Of a stretch of DNA of 64,000 bases, positions 1 to 8,798 are shown piece after piece. A model generated the notes under the pieces. The model did not search any database. It worked only from the letters and a program-made list of their open reading frames with translations, and had not been told where the DNA came from. Origin of the DNA: REEB95 sp963785735 (GTDB lineage: Bacteria; Pseudomonadota; Alphaproteobacteria; ATCC43930; CGMCC-115725); assembly GCA_963785735.1 (NCBI GenBank), contig CAWAWJ010000001.1, positions 1,054,001 through 1,118,000 of the forward strand. The letters run 5' to 3'. Position 1 is the stretch's first letter. Each line of letters starts with the position of its first letter. A program made the translations under genes and the position numbers.

Positions 1-623
1 AGATCGGGACCGACCCCACGATGACCAGCCTGCCCGCGATCCAGGGCACCGCCGGCGCCTACGGCAACGTCCTGACCATCGACAGCGACGTGCCGATTTC
101 GGCCGACGTGACCCAGACCAGCGCCGGCGCTTTCGATCCGGCGGCGGCCTCCGCGGCCGATCTGTCGGGCACCGTCGATACCGCGGTTGCCGGCGAAACC
201 GCCTACGATCCGGCGGCGGATGCCCGCTCCGGCGCGTTGCTGCCGCACCAGACCACCGCGACCGCAACCGCCCTGGGCATCAACCAGTCGACCATCGACA
301 TCGAGGCCCGCGCCATCAGCAATTCCTCCGCGATGACGCTGAATTCGGCCCCGGCCGGCGACGCCGCTCTCGGCGGCGACGGCGGCGCTACGCTCGACAG
401 TGGCAACGCGGCGCTCTATCCGCGCTCGACCAATGCCCTGCTGAGCGCCGACGTAAACCAGTTCTCCTACGGCGACACCACCGCCACTGCGAACTCTACG
501 CAGGTTCTGGAGAATATGGGCGCGCTCGGCGAGATGCCGCAACCGGTCAACAAGGTCGGCGCGACCGCGATCGGCAATTTGTCGACCTACGGCGTGCAGT
601 TCAACGGGCCGACGACGCCGTAA
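1..623 (+). CDS. Ala/Thr/Gly-rich probable secreted protein, 5' end outside window
   Basis: The reading frame is open from the left edge to the TAA at 621-623, so this is the C-terminal ~207 residues of a longer protein. An internal ATG at 21 is not a convincing start. Composition is rich in Ala, Thr, Gly, Asn and Ser with almost no Lys and no Cys, typical of exported surface or fibre proteins. Short recurring patterns such as ATALG, ATAIGN and the NQ/DQ spacing recall beta-solenoid or curlin/holdfast-anchor proteins (HfaD-like), but this is pattern resemblance only. It precedes a second secreted protein (708-1136) and a CsgD-like regulator (1248-1937), which suggests a common surface-structure locus. 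Function is not established. Confidence 0.6.
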   Translation, partial: IGTDPTMTSLPAIQGTAGAYGNVLTIDSDVPISADVTQTSAGAFDPAAASAADLSGTVDTAVAGETAYDPAADARSGALLPHQTTATATALGINQSTIDIEARAISNSSAMTLNSAPAGDAALGGDGGATLDSGNAALYPRSTNALLSADVNQFSYGDTTATANSTQVLENMGALGEMPQPVNKVGATAIGNLSTYGVQFNGPTTP

Positions 624-642
624 GGCGGCGAAGGCGGGCGAA

Positions 643-674
643 GCGCGCGGCGGAGACCCCCTTCCGCCGCGCGT
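643..674. terminator. GC-rich hairpin after the first secreted-protein gene
   Basis: Arms CGCGCGGCGGA (644-654) and TCCGCCGCGCG (663-673) are perfect complements around an 8-nt loop, 20 nt after the stop codon of the preceding gene. No T-run follows, so it may be an intrinsic terminator of weak type or an mRNA-stabilising stem between two co-oriented genes. Confidence 0.45.
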
Positions 675-707
675 CGTCTCCTCAAGCGGAGCAGAAAGTA
701 TAAACCC

Positions 708-1136
708 ATGCATTATCTCAAATTCGCTCTCGGCGTCGGCATCGCCGCCGCCGTGGCCTTGGACGCGCTCATCGGCGCGCCCGTCCTGGCCAAGGACGTA
801 CTCGGCTCCAAGCCGTGGGATTTCGAGCAGCGCGGCACCATCGCCGCGACCACCAAGGCGATGTCGATCTGGCGCACCGAGAATGCCGGCGGCGCGGCGA
901 GCGGCGGCGGCGCGGGTGGCGCGGATTCGGGTCTTGGCGGTTCGGGCGGCGGCGGCGGAACCGCCATCGCCAATTACAGCGACATCGACATCATCTTCGG
1001 CGAAAATTCGCAGGGCCAGGTCATGATCAATACCGACCAGGACAGCACCGGGGATCAGACCAGCGAGACCGTCGGCGTCACCAATTACACCGACACGGTG
1101 AACATGAACGCGGGCGGCGCGCCGTCCGGGCCGTGA
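708..1136 (+). CDS. Small secreted Gly-rich protein, candidate surface-fibre component
   Basis: 142 residues. The N-terminus has one positive charge followed by a hydrophobic stretch (LKFALGVGIAAAVALDALIG) and APVLAKD, a plausible signal peptidase I site, so export is likely. Residues ~62-90 are a Gly/Ala/Ser linker; the remaining ~50 residues are Asn/Asp/Gln/Thr rich (for example NTDQDSTGDQTSE), a composition reminiscent of curlin-like or HfaA-like subunits. No Cys is present. It lies 84 nt after the first secreted-protein gene on the same strand and 111 nt before the LuxR-type regulator. Family assignment to curli/holdfast proteins is inference; a generic secreted low-complexity protein is the alternative. 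Confidence 0.6.
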   Translation: MHYLKFALGVGIAAAVALDALIGAPVLAKDVLGSKPWDFEQRGTIAATTKAMSIWRTENAGGAASGGGAGGADSGLGGSGGGGGTAIANYSDIDIIFGENSQGQVMINTDQDSTGDQTSETVGVTNYTDTVNMNAGGAPSGP

Positions 1137-1232
1137 TGGATGGCCCGGGCCGGCCGCGCCTTCGTTAAGGTTAACGCGTCGCCGCGCAAAATCTTCACGA
1201 AAACTTATTCCTTTGGCGTTCTCCTGCGCGTC

Positions 1233-1240
1233 AAAGGAGA
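1233..1240 (+). promoter_or_regulatory. Shine-Dalgarno site fixing the LuxR regulator start
   Basis: AAAGGAGA lies 7 nt before the ATG at 1248. It decides in favour of this start over the in-frame upstream ATG at 1140, which has no such site and would add 36 residues unlike a receiver domain. Confidence 0.75.
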
Positions 1241-1247
1241 TTTTCCC

Positions 1248-1937
1248 ATGTCCGATACCACGCGAAGCGCTCCGGTCCCGGCCGGCGCGCGCCGTTCCGG
1301 CGTGTTGCTGGTCTGCCCGTTTCAATTGCTGCGCGCGGCGATTGCCGGCTTGCTCCAGGACACGAAGTTCGAGGTTACGGCCGCGGTCGCGTCGCTGGAC
1401 GAAGCCGCCGAGATCGCGCGCGGCTCCGCATCGGTCGATCTTGTCCTCATCTGCGCCTGCGAGGCGGATGCGGACGAGTTCCAGTTCATCCGTACCCTGC
1501 GCAAGGCGCGGCCCGCCGCGCACGCCGTCATGCTGGCGATGCAATTCGAGGCGGATCATCTGGCCCAATGCCTCGATGCCGGCATCGACGGATTCCTGCT
1601 CGTCGATCTCTCGGTGGCCGCCTTCCACCATTCGCTCGAACTCGTCGCCGCGGGCGAAACGGTGTTTCCGACCCGGCTCGCCGCCGACATCATGAACGGC
1701 GGCATCGCCCGCGAGAGCGGTTCGGTCAAGACCGCGTCGGTGGCCGGGCGCGAGCGCGAATTGCTCGATTGTCTTGTTGCCGGCGAGAGCAACAAGGGCA
1801 TCGCCCGCCGCTTCGACCTGGCCGAGACCACGATCAAGATGCATCTGCGCCAGCTTTATCAGCGCATCGGCGTCACCAACCGCACCCAGGCCGCGATCTG
1901 GGCGCTCAGCAGCGCGGCCCGCGATCGGGCCGCATAA
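1248..1937 (+). CDS. LuxR/CsgD-like regulator with degenerate receiver domain
   Basis: 229 residues. Residues ~15-130 have the length and alternating pattern of a response-regulator receiver, but the usual acidic pocket is absent: the N-terminal strand reads LLVCPF, and the phospho-acceptor position lies in VDLVLICACEAD, with no Asp directly after the strand. Residues ~165-222 form an intact LuxR/FixJ helix-turn-helix (GRERELLDCLVAGESN ... TTIKMHLRQLYQRIGV ... NRTQAAIWA). CsgD of enterobacteria has the same build: a non-canonical receiver and the same HTH ending. The adjacent secreted proteins make control of a surface structure a reasonable inference. Control is probably not by simple Asp phosphorylation. 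Confidence 0.8.
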   Translation: MSDTTRSAPVPAGARRSGVLLVCPFQLLRAAIAGLLQDTKFEVTAAVASLDEAAEIARGSASVDLVLICACEADADEFQFIRTLRKARPAAHAVMLAMQFEADHLAQCLDAGIDGFLLVDLSVAAFHHSLELVAAGETVFPTRLAADIMNGGIARESGSVKTASVAGRERELLDCLVAGESNKGIARRFDLAETTIKMHLRQLYQRIGVTNRTQAAIWALSSAARDRAA

Positions 1938-2024
1938 GCATAATTCGATAGGGCGCAGAGACCGCCAGCCTCTTCACTGACCGGGTCTTGAAGCGGAGGT
2001 TCCACGGCTGCGGCCGGACGCCCG

Positions 2025-2921
2025 CTAGCCGCCGTTCTTGGTCTCGCCGACCTTGCGCAACAGGAAATCGCGGAACACGGCGATGCGCTTCGAGGTGCGC
2101 AGCTCCTCGGGATAGACGAAATAGGCCTCGGCCTCGGCCGGCTGCATGTCGGGCAGCACGCGCACCAGATCCTGGGTCTCCACCTGCATGAAATCGGGGA
2201 TGGCGGCGATGCCGATGCCGCTCTGCACCGCCTTGCACATGGCGTAGATGTTGTTGACCGCGAGCACCGGCTTGCGTTCATGCCCGGCCTGCGCCCCCGC
2301 CTCGAGCACCCAGTTGACGTTGCGCGTCGCCGAGCGGGTTTCAAGGGCGTAGACGATGAGCCGGTGCTTGTCCAAATCCTCGGGCTTGTGAGGCGTGCCG
2401 TGCTTTTTCAGGTACTCCTTCGAGGCATAGGCCGGATAGCGGATGGTCATGAGATGGCGCTGCACCAGATCGGGCTGGCGCGGCGGCGACATGCGGATCG
2501 CCACGTCGGCCTCGCGCATCGACAGATCGAGCTCGTCGTCGTCCACCACCAGGCTGACCTCGATCTCGGGATGGAGGTCGAGGAATTCGCGCATGCGCGG
2601 CGTGAGCCATGCCGAGCCGAAGGCCACGGTGGTGGTGACCTTGAGCGGCCCGCGCGGCCGGTCCTTCGATTCCGTCAGCATCGCCTCGGTCATGGCGAGC
2701 TTGGCGAACACCTCGCGCGCGGTGCGGTAGAGGAGATCGCCCTGCTCGGTCAGGATCAAGCCCCTGGCGTGGCGGTGGAACAGCGGCGCGTTGAGGCTTT
2801 CCTCGAGCGCGCTGATCTGCCGGCTGACGGCGGATTGGCTGAGATTGAGCGCCTCGCCGGCATGGGTGAAGCTGCCGGCCTCGGCGACGGCGTGGAAAAC
2901 CCGCAGCTTGTCCCAATCCAT
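2025..2921 (-). CDS. lsrB: LysR-type regulator, LsrB/VtlR type
   Basis: 298 residues. Winged HTH occupies residues 1-60 (DKLRVFHAVAEAGSFTHAG, SQSAVSRQISALE) and the effector domain ~90-295. Sequence style and position directly after trxB match LsrB of Sinorhizobium and VtlR of Brucella, LysR regulators of envelope/oxidative-stress and small-RNA genes in alphaproteobacteria. It starts 4 nt after the trxB stop, so the two are almost certainly co-transcribed. I find a single cysteine (C229), whereas cysteine-based redox sensing has been described for rhizobial LsrB, so redox sensing by disulfide between domains is unlikely here. The LysR assignment is certain; the LsrB subgroup rests on sequence style and synteny. 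Confidence 0.93.
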   Translation of the reverse strand: MDWDKLRVFHAVAEAGSFTHAGEALNLSQSAVSRQISALEESLNAPLFHRHARGLILTEQGDLLYRTAREVFAKLAMTEAMLTESKDRPRGPLKVTTTVAFGSAWLTPRMREFLDLHPEIEVSLVVDDDELDLSMREADVAIRMSPPRQPDLVQRHLMTIRYPAYASKEYLKKHGTPHKPEDLDKHRLIVYALETRSATRNVNWVLEAGAQAGHERKPVLAVNNIYAMCKAVQSGIGIAAIPDFMQVETQDLVRVLPDMQPAEAEAYFVYPEELRTSKRIAVFRDFLLRKVGETKNGG

Positions 2922-2925
2922 CGTT

Positions 2926-3894
2926 TTATTCCGCGGCGCGCCGGGCGGCCGCTTCCTGGCTCGCGAGGAACTTCTCGGCTTCGAGCGCCGCCATGCAGCC
3001 CATGCCGGCGGCGGTCACCGCCTGGCGGAAAATCTTGTCCTTGACGTCGCCGGCGGCGAACACGCCGGGGATGTCGGTCGCCGTCGAATCCGGCCTGGTG
3101 ACGAGATAGCCCGCTTCATCCATCTTCAACTGGTCCTTGAACAATCCGGTGACCGGATCGTGGCCGATCGCCACGAACACGCCGTCGCATTTGAGCGTGC
3201 TTGCCTCGCCGGTGTGGAGATTCATGATCCGCACGCCGGTGACATGGGGCGGCTGGCCTTCGCCCAAAATCTCGTCGGCCACGCTGTCCAGGACGAGCTT
3301 GATCTTGGGATTGTCGAACAGCCGCGCCTGCAGAATCTTCTCGGCGCGAAGCTCGTCCCGGCGGTGGATCAGCGTCACCTTGCTGGCGTGATGGGTGAGG
3401 TAGAGCGCCTCCTCGACCGCGGTGTTGCCGCCGCCGATCACCGCCACCTCTTTTCCGCGGAAGAAGAATCCGTCGCAGGTGGCGCAGGCCGAAACGCCGA
3501 AGCCGCGGAACTGGGTCTCGCCCTTGATCCCGAGCCAGCGCGCCTCGGCGCCGGTGCAGATGGCGATGCTGTCGGCGAGATATTCGTCGCCCGAATCGCC
3601 GAGGCAGAGGAAAGGCCGCTTCGAGAGATCGGCCTTCACGATCATGTCGAGGATGATCTGGGTGCCGACATGCTCGGCCTGGGCCTTCATCTGGTCCATC
3701 AGCCACGGGCCCTGCACCGTTTCGGCGAAGCCCGGATAATTCTCGACATCGGTGGTGATGGTGAGCTGGCCGCCCGGGGTCATGCCTTGCACCAGGATGG
3801 GCTTCATGGCGGCGCGCGCGGCATAGATCGCGGCGGTGTATCCCGCCGGCCCGGCGCCGATGATCAGGAACTTGGTCGAGTGGCGTTGAGCCAT
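2926..3894 (-). CDS. trxB: Thioredoxin-disulfide reductase
   Basis: 322 residues from the ATG at 3894 (MAQRHS...), the usual length for the low-molecular-weight enzyme. An FAD-binding GAGPAG motif lies at 13-18, the redox-active CATC at C137-C140, the NADPH-binding GGGNTAVEEA around 154-163 and the second FAD motif AAGDV near the C-terminus. It reduces thioredoxin with NADPH in the cytosol. An in-frame upstream start at 3951 would run into the preceding gene and is rejected. The preceding gene ends one nucleotide before this start when its frameshift is corrected, and lsrB follows by 4 nt: a tight operon. Confidence 0.98.
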   Translation of the reverse strand: MAQRHSTKFLIIGAGPAGYTAAIYAARAAMKPILVQGMTPGGQLTITTDVENYPGFAETVQGPWLMDQMKAQAEHVGTQIILDMIVKADLSKRPFLCLGDSGDEYLADSIAICTGAEARWLGIKGETQFRGFGVSACATCDGFFFRGKEVAVIGGGNTAVEEALYLTHHASKVTLIHRRDELRAEKILQARLFDNPKIKLVLDSVADEILGEGQPPHVTGVRIMNLHTGEASTLKCDGVFVAIGHDPVTGLFKDQLKMDEAGYLVTRPDSTATDIPGVFAAGDVKDKIFRQAVTAAGMGCMAALEAEKFLASQEAAARRAAE

Positions 3895-3895
3895 T

Positions 3896-5804
3896 TTAGA
3901 AACCGAACATGTGGTCGAAACTGAAGCCGCCGTCGCGCCGCAGCAAGCCATGATAGCCGAAAAGCCGGCAGGTCAAATCGCGAATGATGATATAGGCGCC
4001 GCCGCCGGCCCGGTCCCGCGTCTTGGAGTCGAAGAGCTCGTGGTAGCGGAAGAGATGCGAGCCCGAGCAGGGAATCGCAATTCGGCTGCGCGCCACCTCC
4101 GCGCCCGCGGCGTCGTGCAGTTCCAAATAGGTGGCGCTCTCGCCGTGCCACGGTGTCGAGGCGGGATAGATCAGATGGCAGAGCGTGTCCAAAGGCTGCG
4201 GGCCCGAGGCGCAGGAAAAGCCGGGTCGAAAGCCCGGGCGGCCGGCCGGCATAGGATTGCGGCTCGCCCTTATAGGTGAGCACGGTGTTGAAGACATGGG
4301 CGCCGAAGCTCGTTTCGGCGGCGTGGCCGCTCTTGCGGTCCTCGTAGCGGAAGAGCGCGTGCAGCCAGCCATCGGCCTCGCCGCCCGCGCTGAAATCATA
4401 GACCAGCTCCATATGGCCGTAATCGCCGTCAAGCCGCGCGCCGTTGAGCAGATCGTCGACATCGACCGCGACCGAGTCCTTCCGCGCCTGGTTGCCGAAA
4501 CGGTGCCGCGCGGTCTCGCGCCCCGACCGGTCATAAACCGCCAAGGAGACGGGGAGGGAGGTTTGCGCCGTGGACATCGGCGTCGGCAGCGCGATCGAGC
4601 GCCAGATCGCGCGCGGCAGCACCGGCGCCGGCAGGAGATAACCCTTGCCCAGCAGATTCCCGAGCTCGGCGATCTTGGGATCGGGCTTCAGATCCTCGCG
4701 CTCGACGTTCACATGGGCGATGCGCGTGCGCCCGCCCTGTTTCACCTCGTAGCGCGGCCGCACCATGTATTTGCCGGAATGGATTTCGATCTGCTGCGGC
4801 CAGGAGGATTTGGGCAAGAGGCTCGCCACGTCGAGCGCGTGGCTGGCGAAAGGCGCGATCGCTTCCCCCAGATAAACGGTCTTGTCACCGCCCATCGGAT
4901 TGAGCCCCACCGAACCCGGCGGGATGGCGCACGGCATCGAATTCTGCACCCACAGGGTCACGGCCTCGCCCGGCTTCGGCGCGGGCAGCCCGGCATAAAG
5001 ATCGGAGGGCCAGGAATTGGCGTCATGGGTGCAGGAAAGGCTCGGCTCCTTGCCTTCCTCGCCGAACACGTCGAGCGCGTATTTCACCACGTCATGTCCC
5101 GCCACCCCCACCGCGTGGACAAAGAGCTGGCCGGTGAACTCGCCGAGGCCGAATTTCCTGGCCACATCGCGGCTGTCGATCGCGTAGGAACCGGCTCCGG
5201 CGGGCAGGGTCTCCTGCCACTGCGCCAATGCTTGGCCCGCCTCGCCAAAGAGCTTGAGCCACAGTTTCACCTCGCGCGCGCCATAGCCCGACCAGTAATT
5301 GGCGCTCGCAAGCCGGGTTGAAAGCCCCTTGGCTTCGCGGAAGAACACGAAATTGGTGGCGAAGTTGATCGGGTCGAGATAATGCCGCCGGTTGGTCAGG
5401 AGTTCGTCGGGCAGGCGCATCGCGTCGAGGCTTTCGATCCGCGCGCCCGGCGGCAGCAAATGGCGGATTTGCGCGATGAGCCGCTGGGATTCGAAGGCGG
5501 CGACGAACACGGTCGCGGCGCCGCTCTCTTTCAGCGCCGTCACCGGCTGGGCGGTTTCGCCCAGCACCTTGGCCCCGATCGCGGTCACGTCCTGCACGAA
5601 CAATCCGGCGAGCTTCAGCTTGGAGAAATCGTAAAGTTGGGCGAGCGCCCCGGCCCAGCCCTCGGGGTCGTACACCGCCACAGGGCCGCTCCCGAGGCGG
5701 GCGATCAGCGCCGCCGCCGCCGGCGCCGCCACGGGATGCGTCACCGCCTTGAAAAAGGCGTTGCCGCCGCGCGCGTTGCTGAAGGTCTCGATCTTGAGTT
5801 GCAT
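3896..5804 (-). pseudogene. Unknown ~635-residue protein, single-base frameshift
   Basis: I do not recognise the family. From ATG 5804 (MQLKIETF; a TTG at 5822 is an alternative) the frame runs to about 4205. The continuation (QPLDTLCHLIYPAS ... FSFDHMFGF) lies in another frame and ends at 3896, one nucleotide before trxB. One extra base in the GGGCCC run at 4200-4205 explains the break; the span length is 3n+1. The conceptual product has no signal peptide or membrane segment. Its N-terminal ~330 residues look alpha/beta, and the C-terminal half looks beta-rich with many aromatic residues. Codon use is the same on both sides, so decay is recent or this is an assembly indel. Neighbours suggest envelope or redox context only by position. 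Confidence 0.65.
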
Positions 5805-5894
5805 GAAAGGCCGTCCCGCCAATCACTTAGCAAGCGATGGGCCCGATTGCTACCCCTTTGCCGCCGCGCCTATGCGGGTTAGTCTCGCCGCCCT

Positions 5895-7385
5895 ATGGCG
5901 TCGGGCGGCGGAAAAACGGTGGGTGCGGCGGAGGATCAACGCCAATGGCGCAACGCGCTGTTCGGCGTCTTCGCCATAACCCTGGCGCGGCTGTTCTGGC
6001 TCACCTGGGGCCGCAGCGATCTTTATCCCGACGAGGCGCAATACTGGCTGTGGTCGCTCCACCCGGCCTGGGGCTATTACTCGAAGCCGCCGCTGGTGGC
6101 GTGGCTGATCGCGCTCACGACATCCGCCTTCGGCGACGGCGAGGCGGCGATCCGGCTTTCGGCGCCGCTCCTCCATTTCGCCACGGCGCTGGCGGTCTTC
6201 CACATCGCCAAGCGGCTTTACGATTCGCGCGCCGGATTCTGGTCGGCGCTCGCCTATGCCACGCTGCCCGGGGTTTCGGTTTCGGCGGCGCTCATCTCGA
6301 CCGACGCGCCGCTGCTCCTGGCCTGGGCGCTGGCGCTTTACGCCTTCATCCGCGCGCGCGAACCGGGCGGCGAGGCCTGGTGGTATGCCGTTGGCGCGGC
6401 CGCGGGCGTGGGGTTGCTCGCGAAATACGCCATGGCCTATTGGCTCTTTTCGGCGCTGCTCTATCTTCTCCTCTTCCGCGACGAGCGCCGCCATCTGAAG
6501 GGCTTGGTCCGGGCGGCAATCCTGGCGCTCCTCATCTACGCGCCGAACTTCGTCTGGAATCTCGGCCACGGCTTCGTCTCCTACCGCCACACCCAGGAGA
6601 ACGCGGTCTCGCACGGGGCGCTCATCAACCCGGCGAACTTCGCCGGATTCTTCCTCTCGCAATTCGGCGTGTTCGGGCCGGTGTTTTTCGCGAGCCTGCT
6701 GCTGATCGTCTTCACCGCGCGGAAATCCTTGGCGCCCCGTCCGGCGGCGCTGCTGGCGGTTTTCGCGCTCCCCACGCTCGCCATGATGCTGGTGGTGAGT
6801 TTCATCTCCCACGCCCAGCCCAATTGGTCGGCGCCGGCCTATGTCTCGGCGGCGGTGCTGGTGACGTCGTGGCTCTTGCGGCGAGGATTCCGCGCGGCGC
6901 TCATCGCCTCGATCGCGCTCGATCTCGCGGCGGCGGTATTCGCGTTCTCGGCCCGGGATGCCGCCCTGGCATTAGGCTACGATCTCCCGGGGCGTTACGA
7001 TCCGCTGCACCGGTTGCGCGGCTGGTCCACCTTGGGATTGGCCGTGAGCCAGCTCTTGGAGCAGCATCCGGGCGCGCTCCTCTTGTCCGACGAGCGCGAG
7101 GATCTGGCGATCCTCACTTATTATGTTTTTCCCCATCCCTTCGGCGCGCTCAAATGGAACGGCGAAAGCGGCCGGATCAACGACCAGTTCGATCTCGAAT
7201 CCGATCCCGCCTCTTATGTCGGCAAGGATTTCCTGCTGGTGAGCCGCCATCCCGAGAACATCCAGCGCATCATCGACCGCTTCGACGGCGCCGGGCCGGT
7301 CGACCACATCACCGTGCCCTTGGGCGGCGGCGAGGCGCGGATTTATATCGTGCGGTTTTTGCAGGGCTTCCGGGGCTACCGCTAA
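5895..7385 (+). CDS. GT39/ArnT-like membrane glycosyltransferase
   Basis: 496 residues with about 10-11 hydrophobic segments. The N-terminal periplasmic loop carries YPDEAQYWLWS followed by GYYSKPPLVAWLIAL, the hallmark of the PMT_2/GT-C superfamily, in which the Asp/Glu pair is catalytic. Such enzymes transfer a sugar from a polyprenyl-phosphate donor to lipid A, protein or another envelope acceptor at the outer face of the inner membrane. The C-terminal ~110 residues are a soluble periplasmic portion. It is divergent from the unknown gene at 3896-5804 and convergent with the double PAP2 phosphatase. A donor-producing polyprenyl-phosphate sugar synthase could be the methyltransferase-GT2 fusion at 34053. 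The substrate is unknown. Confidence 0.85.
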   Translation: MASGGGKTVGAAEDQRQWRNALFGVFAITLARLFWLTWGRSDLYPDEAQYWLWSLHPAWGYYSKPPLVAWLIALTTSAFGDGEAAIRLSAPLLHFATALAVFHIAKRLYDSRAGFWSALAYATLPGVSVSAALISTDAPLLLAWALALYAFIRAREPGGEAWWYAVGAAAGVGLLAKYAMAYWLFSALLYLLLFRDERRHLKGLVRAAILALLIYAPNFVWNLGHGFVSYRHTQENAVSHGALINPANFAGFFLSQFGVFGPVFFASLLLIVFTARKSLAPRPAALLAVFALPTLAMMLVVSFISHAQPNWSAPAYVSAAVLVTSWLLRRGFRAALIASIALDLAAAVFAFSARDAALALGYDLPGRYDPLHRLRGWSTLGLAVSQLLEQHPGALLLSDEREDLAILTYYVFPHPFGALKWNGESGRINDQFDLESDPASYVGKDFLLVSRHPENIQRIIDRFDGAGPVDHITVPLGGGEARIYIVRFLQGFRGYR

Positions 7386-7400
7386 GCCAGCTAATTTTTC

Positions 7401-7421
7401 CCTCCCCCTCAAGGGGGGAGG
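7401..7421. other. Hairpin between convergent genes
   Basis: CCTCCCCC (7401-7408) pairs with GGGGGAGG (7414-7421) across a 5-nt loop between the GT39 and PAP2 genes. The nearby T-run lies on the wrong side for a canonical intrinsic terminator in either direction, so its role is uncertain. Confidence 0.4.
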
Positions 7422-7436
7422 TGGAGTCGTCCGGTT

Positions 7437-8798
7437 CTATCGCCGCCGCTTCGCCGTTTTACGCCCCGCGCTTTGTTCCGGGCTACCGCTAAGCACGATC
7501 CCCTGATAGCGGAACACGGCGTAAAGCGCCCAGGATGTGACGAGCCCGATATAGAATCCCCCGATCACGTCGCTCAGATGATGTTCGTCGAGCCCGATCC
7601 GGCTGGCGCCGATCAAGAGCGCGCAGAATATCCAGGCCCACCGCCCGCGCGGATAGATCACGCACAGCGCGAAAGCCAGCGCCGCCGCCGTCACCGCATG
7701 GCCCGAGGGAAAGGACCAGTAATCGGCGCGCGGCCCCCAGAAAATGAAACCATGCGGCCCGCCGTTGAGTTCCAGCCGGGGCCGCACCCGCCCCGCCACC
7801 GGCTTGATGAGGTCGGCGATCGCGCCCGACACCGCGACCGCGAGGAAAACATAGGTCGCGCGCCAGGCGTGGAAAGCATATCGCCCGCGCTCTTTCGCCT
7901 TGGCCGCGAAACCCGCCGCCGCATGCAGGCCCATCGCCGCCACGCCCGAAATAATCAGATAGGCGGTCGAGACGCCGAAGGCGGTGACGAATTTCCAGCT
8001 ATGCCGCGCCCAGGGGCTGGGATCGCGCGTGATGAATCGCACCAGCGGCGCGTCGAGGAAGGCGGCGGCATAGGCGAAAACCAGCGCCGCGCCCAGGCTC
8101 AGCCACAGGAAACGCTTCAATCCCGGCGGCGGTTTTTTCAGCGCCGCCCATGCCGCGCCGAACCCGTCCCAGGCGATGAGCAGCCGGTAAAGCGCCCAGC
8201 TTATGCCGAAGACCAGAAACCCCGACGTCACCACGTCGGACAGGAAATGCCCGCCCTGGGCGATGCGCATCAATCCCAGGAACCCGCCCAATCCCAAGGC
8301 GCCCGCCATGGTCCAGCGCCGGGCCTTCCGCTTGCGCACCAGGAACGCCGCCGCCGCCAGGGAGAACCCGACCGAAGGATCGCCCGCCGGGAAAGAGCAA
8401 TGGCCGGTGCATTGGTCGCTCGGAATCCAGGCCGGGCTGAATGCTCTGTCGCCGCCGAATTGAATCACCTGGTCCGGCCGCGCGCGGCCCCAGTGGTCCT
8501 TGAGCACGGTATTGACGATGAGGCCGGGCCCCAGCGCCAGCGCCAGCAGCAGGTAAATTCCCGCCCGCCGCCGCCCCGGCACGAAGATCAGCGCGGCATA
8601 TACCGCCGCCAGCAGCGCCGTGACATAAGGCACGGCCAGGCGCGGCAGCGTGAAGATCGGCCAATGCGTCGGATAAAATCCCGCGCCGGGACGGTAGAAC
8701 AGCCCGCTCGTCCAGAGATCGATGCCGGGAAACAGCACCAGCATGCCCATCGCCACGGTGAAGATTACGGCGAAGATGAGGATGCGCTTTGCGGTCAT
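7437..8798 (-). CDS. Double-domain PAP2 membrane phosphatase
   Basis: 453 residues made of two tandem PAP2 units, each with its own membrane helices and a full set of active-site motifs. Unit 1: K100...R107-P, SFPAGD (135-140), R178-x5-H184-x3-D188. Unit 2: K332...R339-P, SFPSGH (362-367), R400-x5-H406-x3-D410. PAP2 enzymes remove phosphate from lipid pyrophosphates or lipid A. Unit 2 has the standard motif 2 histidine; unit 1 has Asp there, as in some lipid-A phosphatase-like proteins. The Lys/Arg-rich tail is cytosolic. It overlaps the ELM1-family gene by 4 nt (ATGA), so the two are translationally coupled. A role in lipid A or polyprenyl-carrier dephosphorylation is inferred. Confidence 0.9.
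   Translation of the reverse strand: MTAKRILIFAVIFTVAMGMLVLFPGIDLWTSGLFYRPGAGFYPTHWPIFTLPRLAVPYVTALLAAVYAALIFVPGRRRAGIYLLLALALGPGLIVNTVLKDHWGRARPDQVIQFGGDRAFSPAWIPSDQCTGHCSFPAGDPSVGFSLAAAAFLVRKRKARRWTMAGALGLGGFLGLMRIAQGGHFLSDVVTSGFLVFGISWALYRLLIAWDGFGAAWAALKKPPPGLKRFLWLSLGAALVFAYAAAFLDAPLVRFITRDPSPWARHSWKFVTAFGVSTAYLIISGVAAMGLHAAAGFAAKAKERGRYAFHAWRATYVFLAVAVSGAIADLIKPVAGRVRPRLELNGGPHGFIFWGPRADYWSFPSGHAVTAAALAFALCVIYPRGRWAWIFCALLIGASRIGLDEHHLSDVIGGFYIGLVTSWALYAVFRYQGIVLSGSPEQSAGRKTAKRRR

Noticed and set aside
5837..7492. 551-residue plus-strand frame overlapping the GT39 gene
   Set aside because: Arg/Gly/Pro-rich out-of-frame reading of the glycosyltransferase, no membrane helices.
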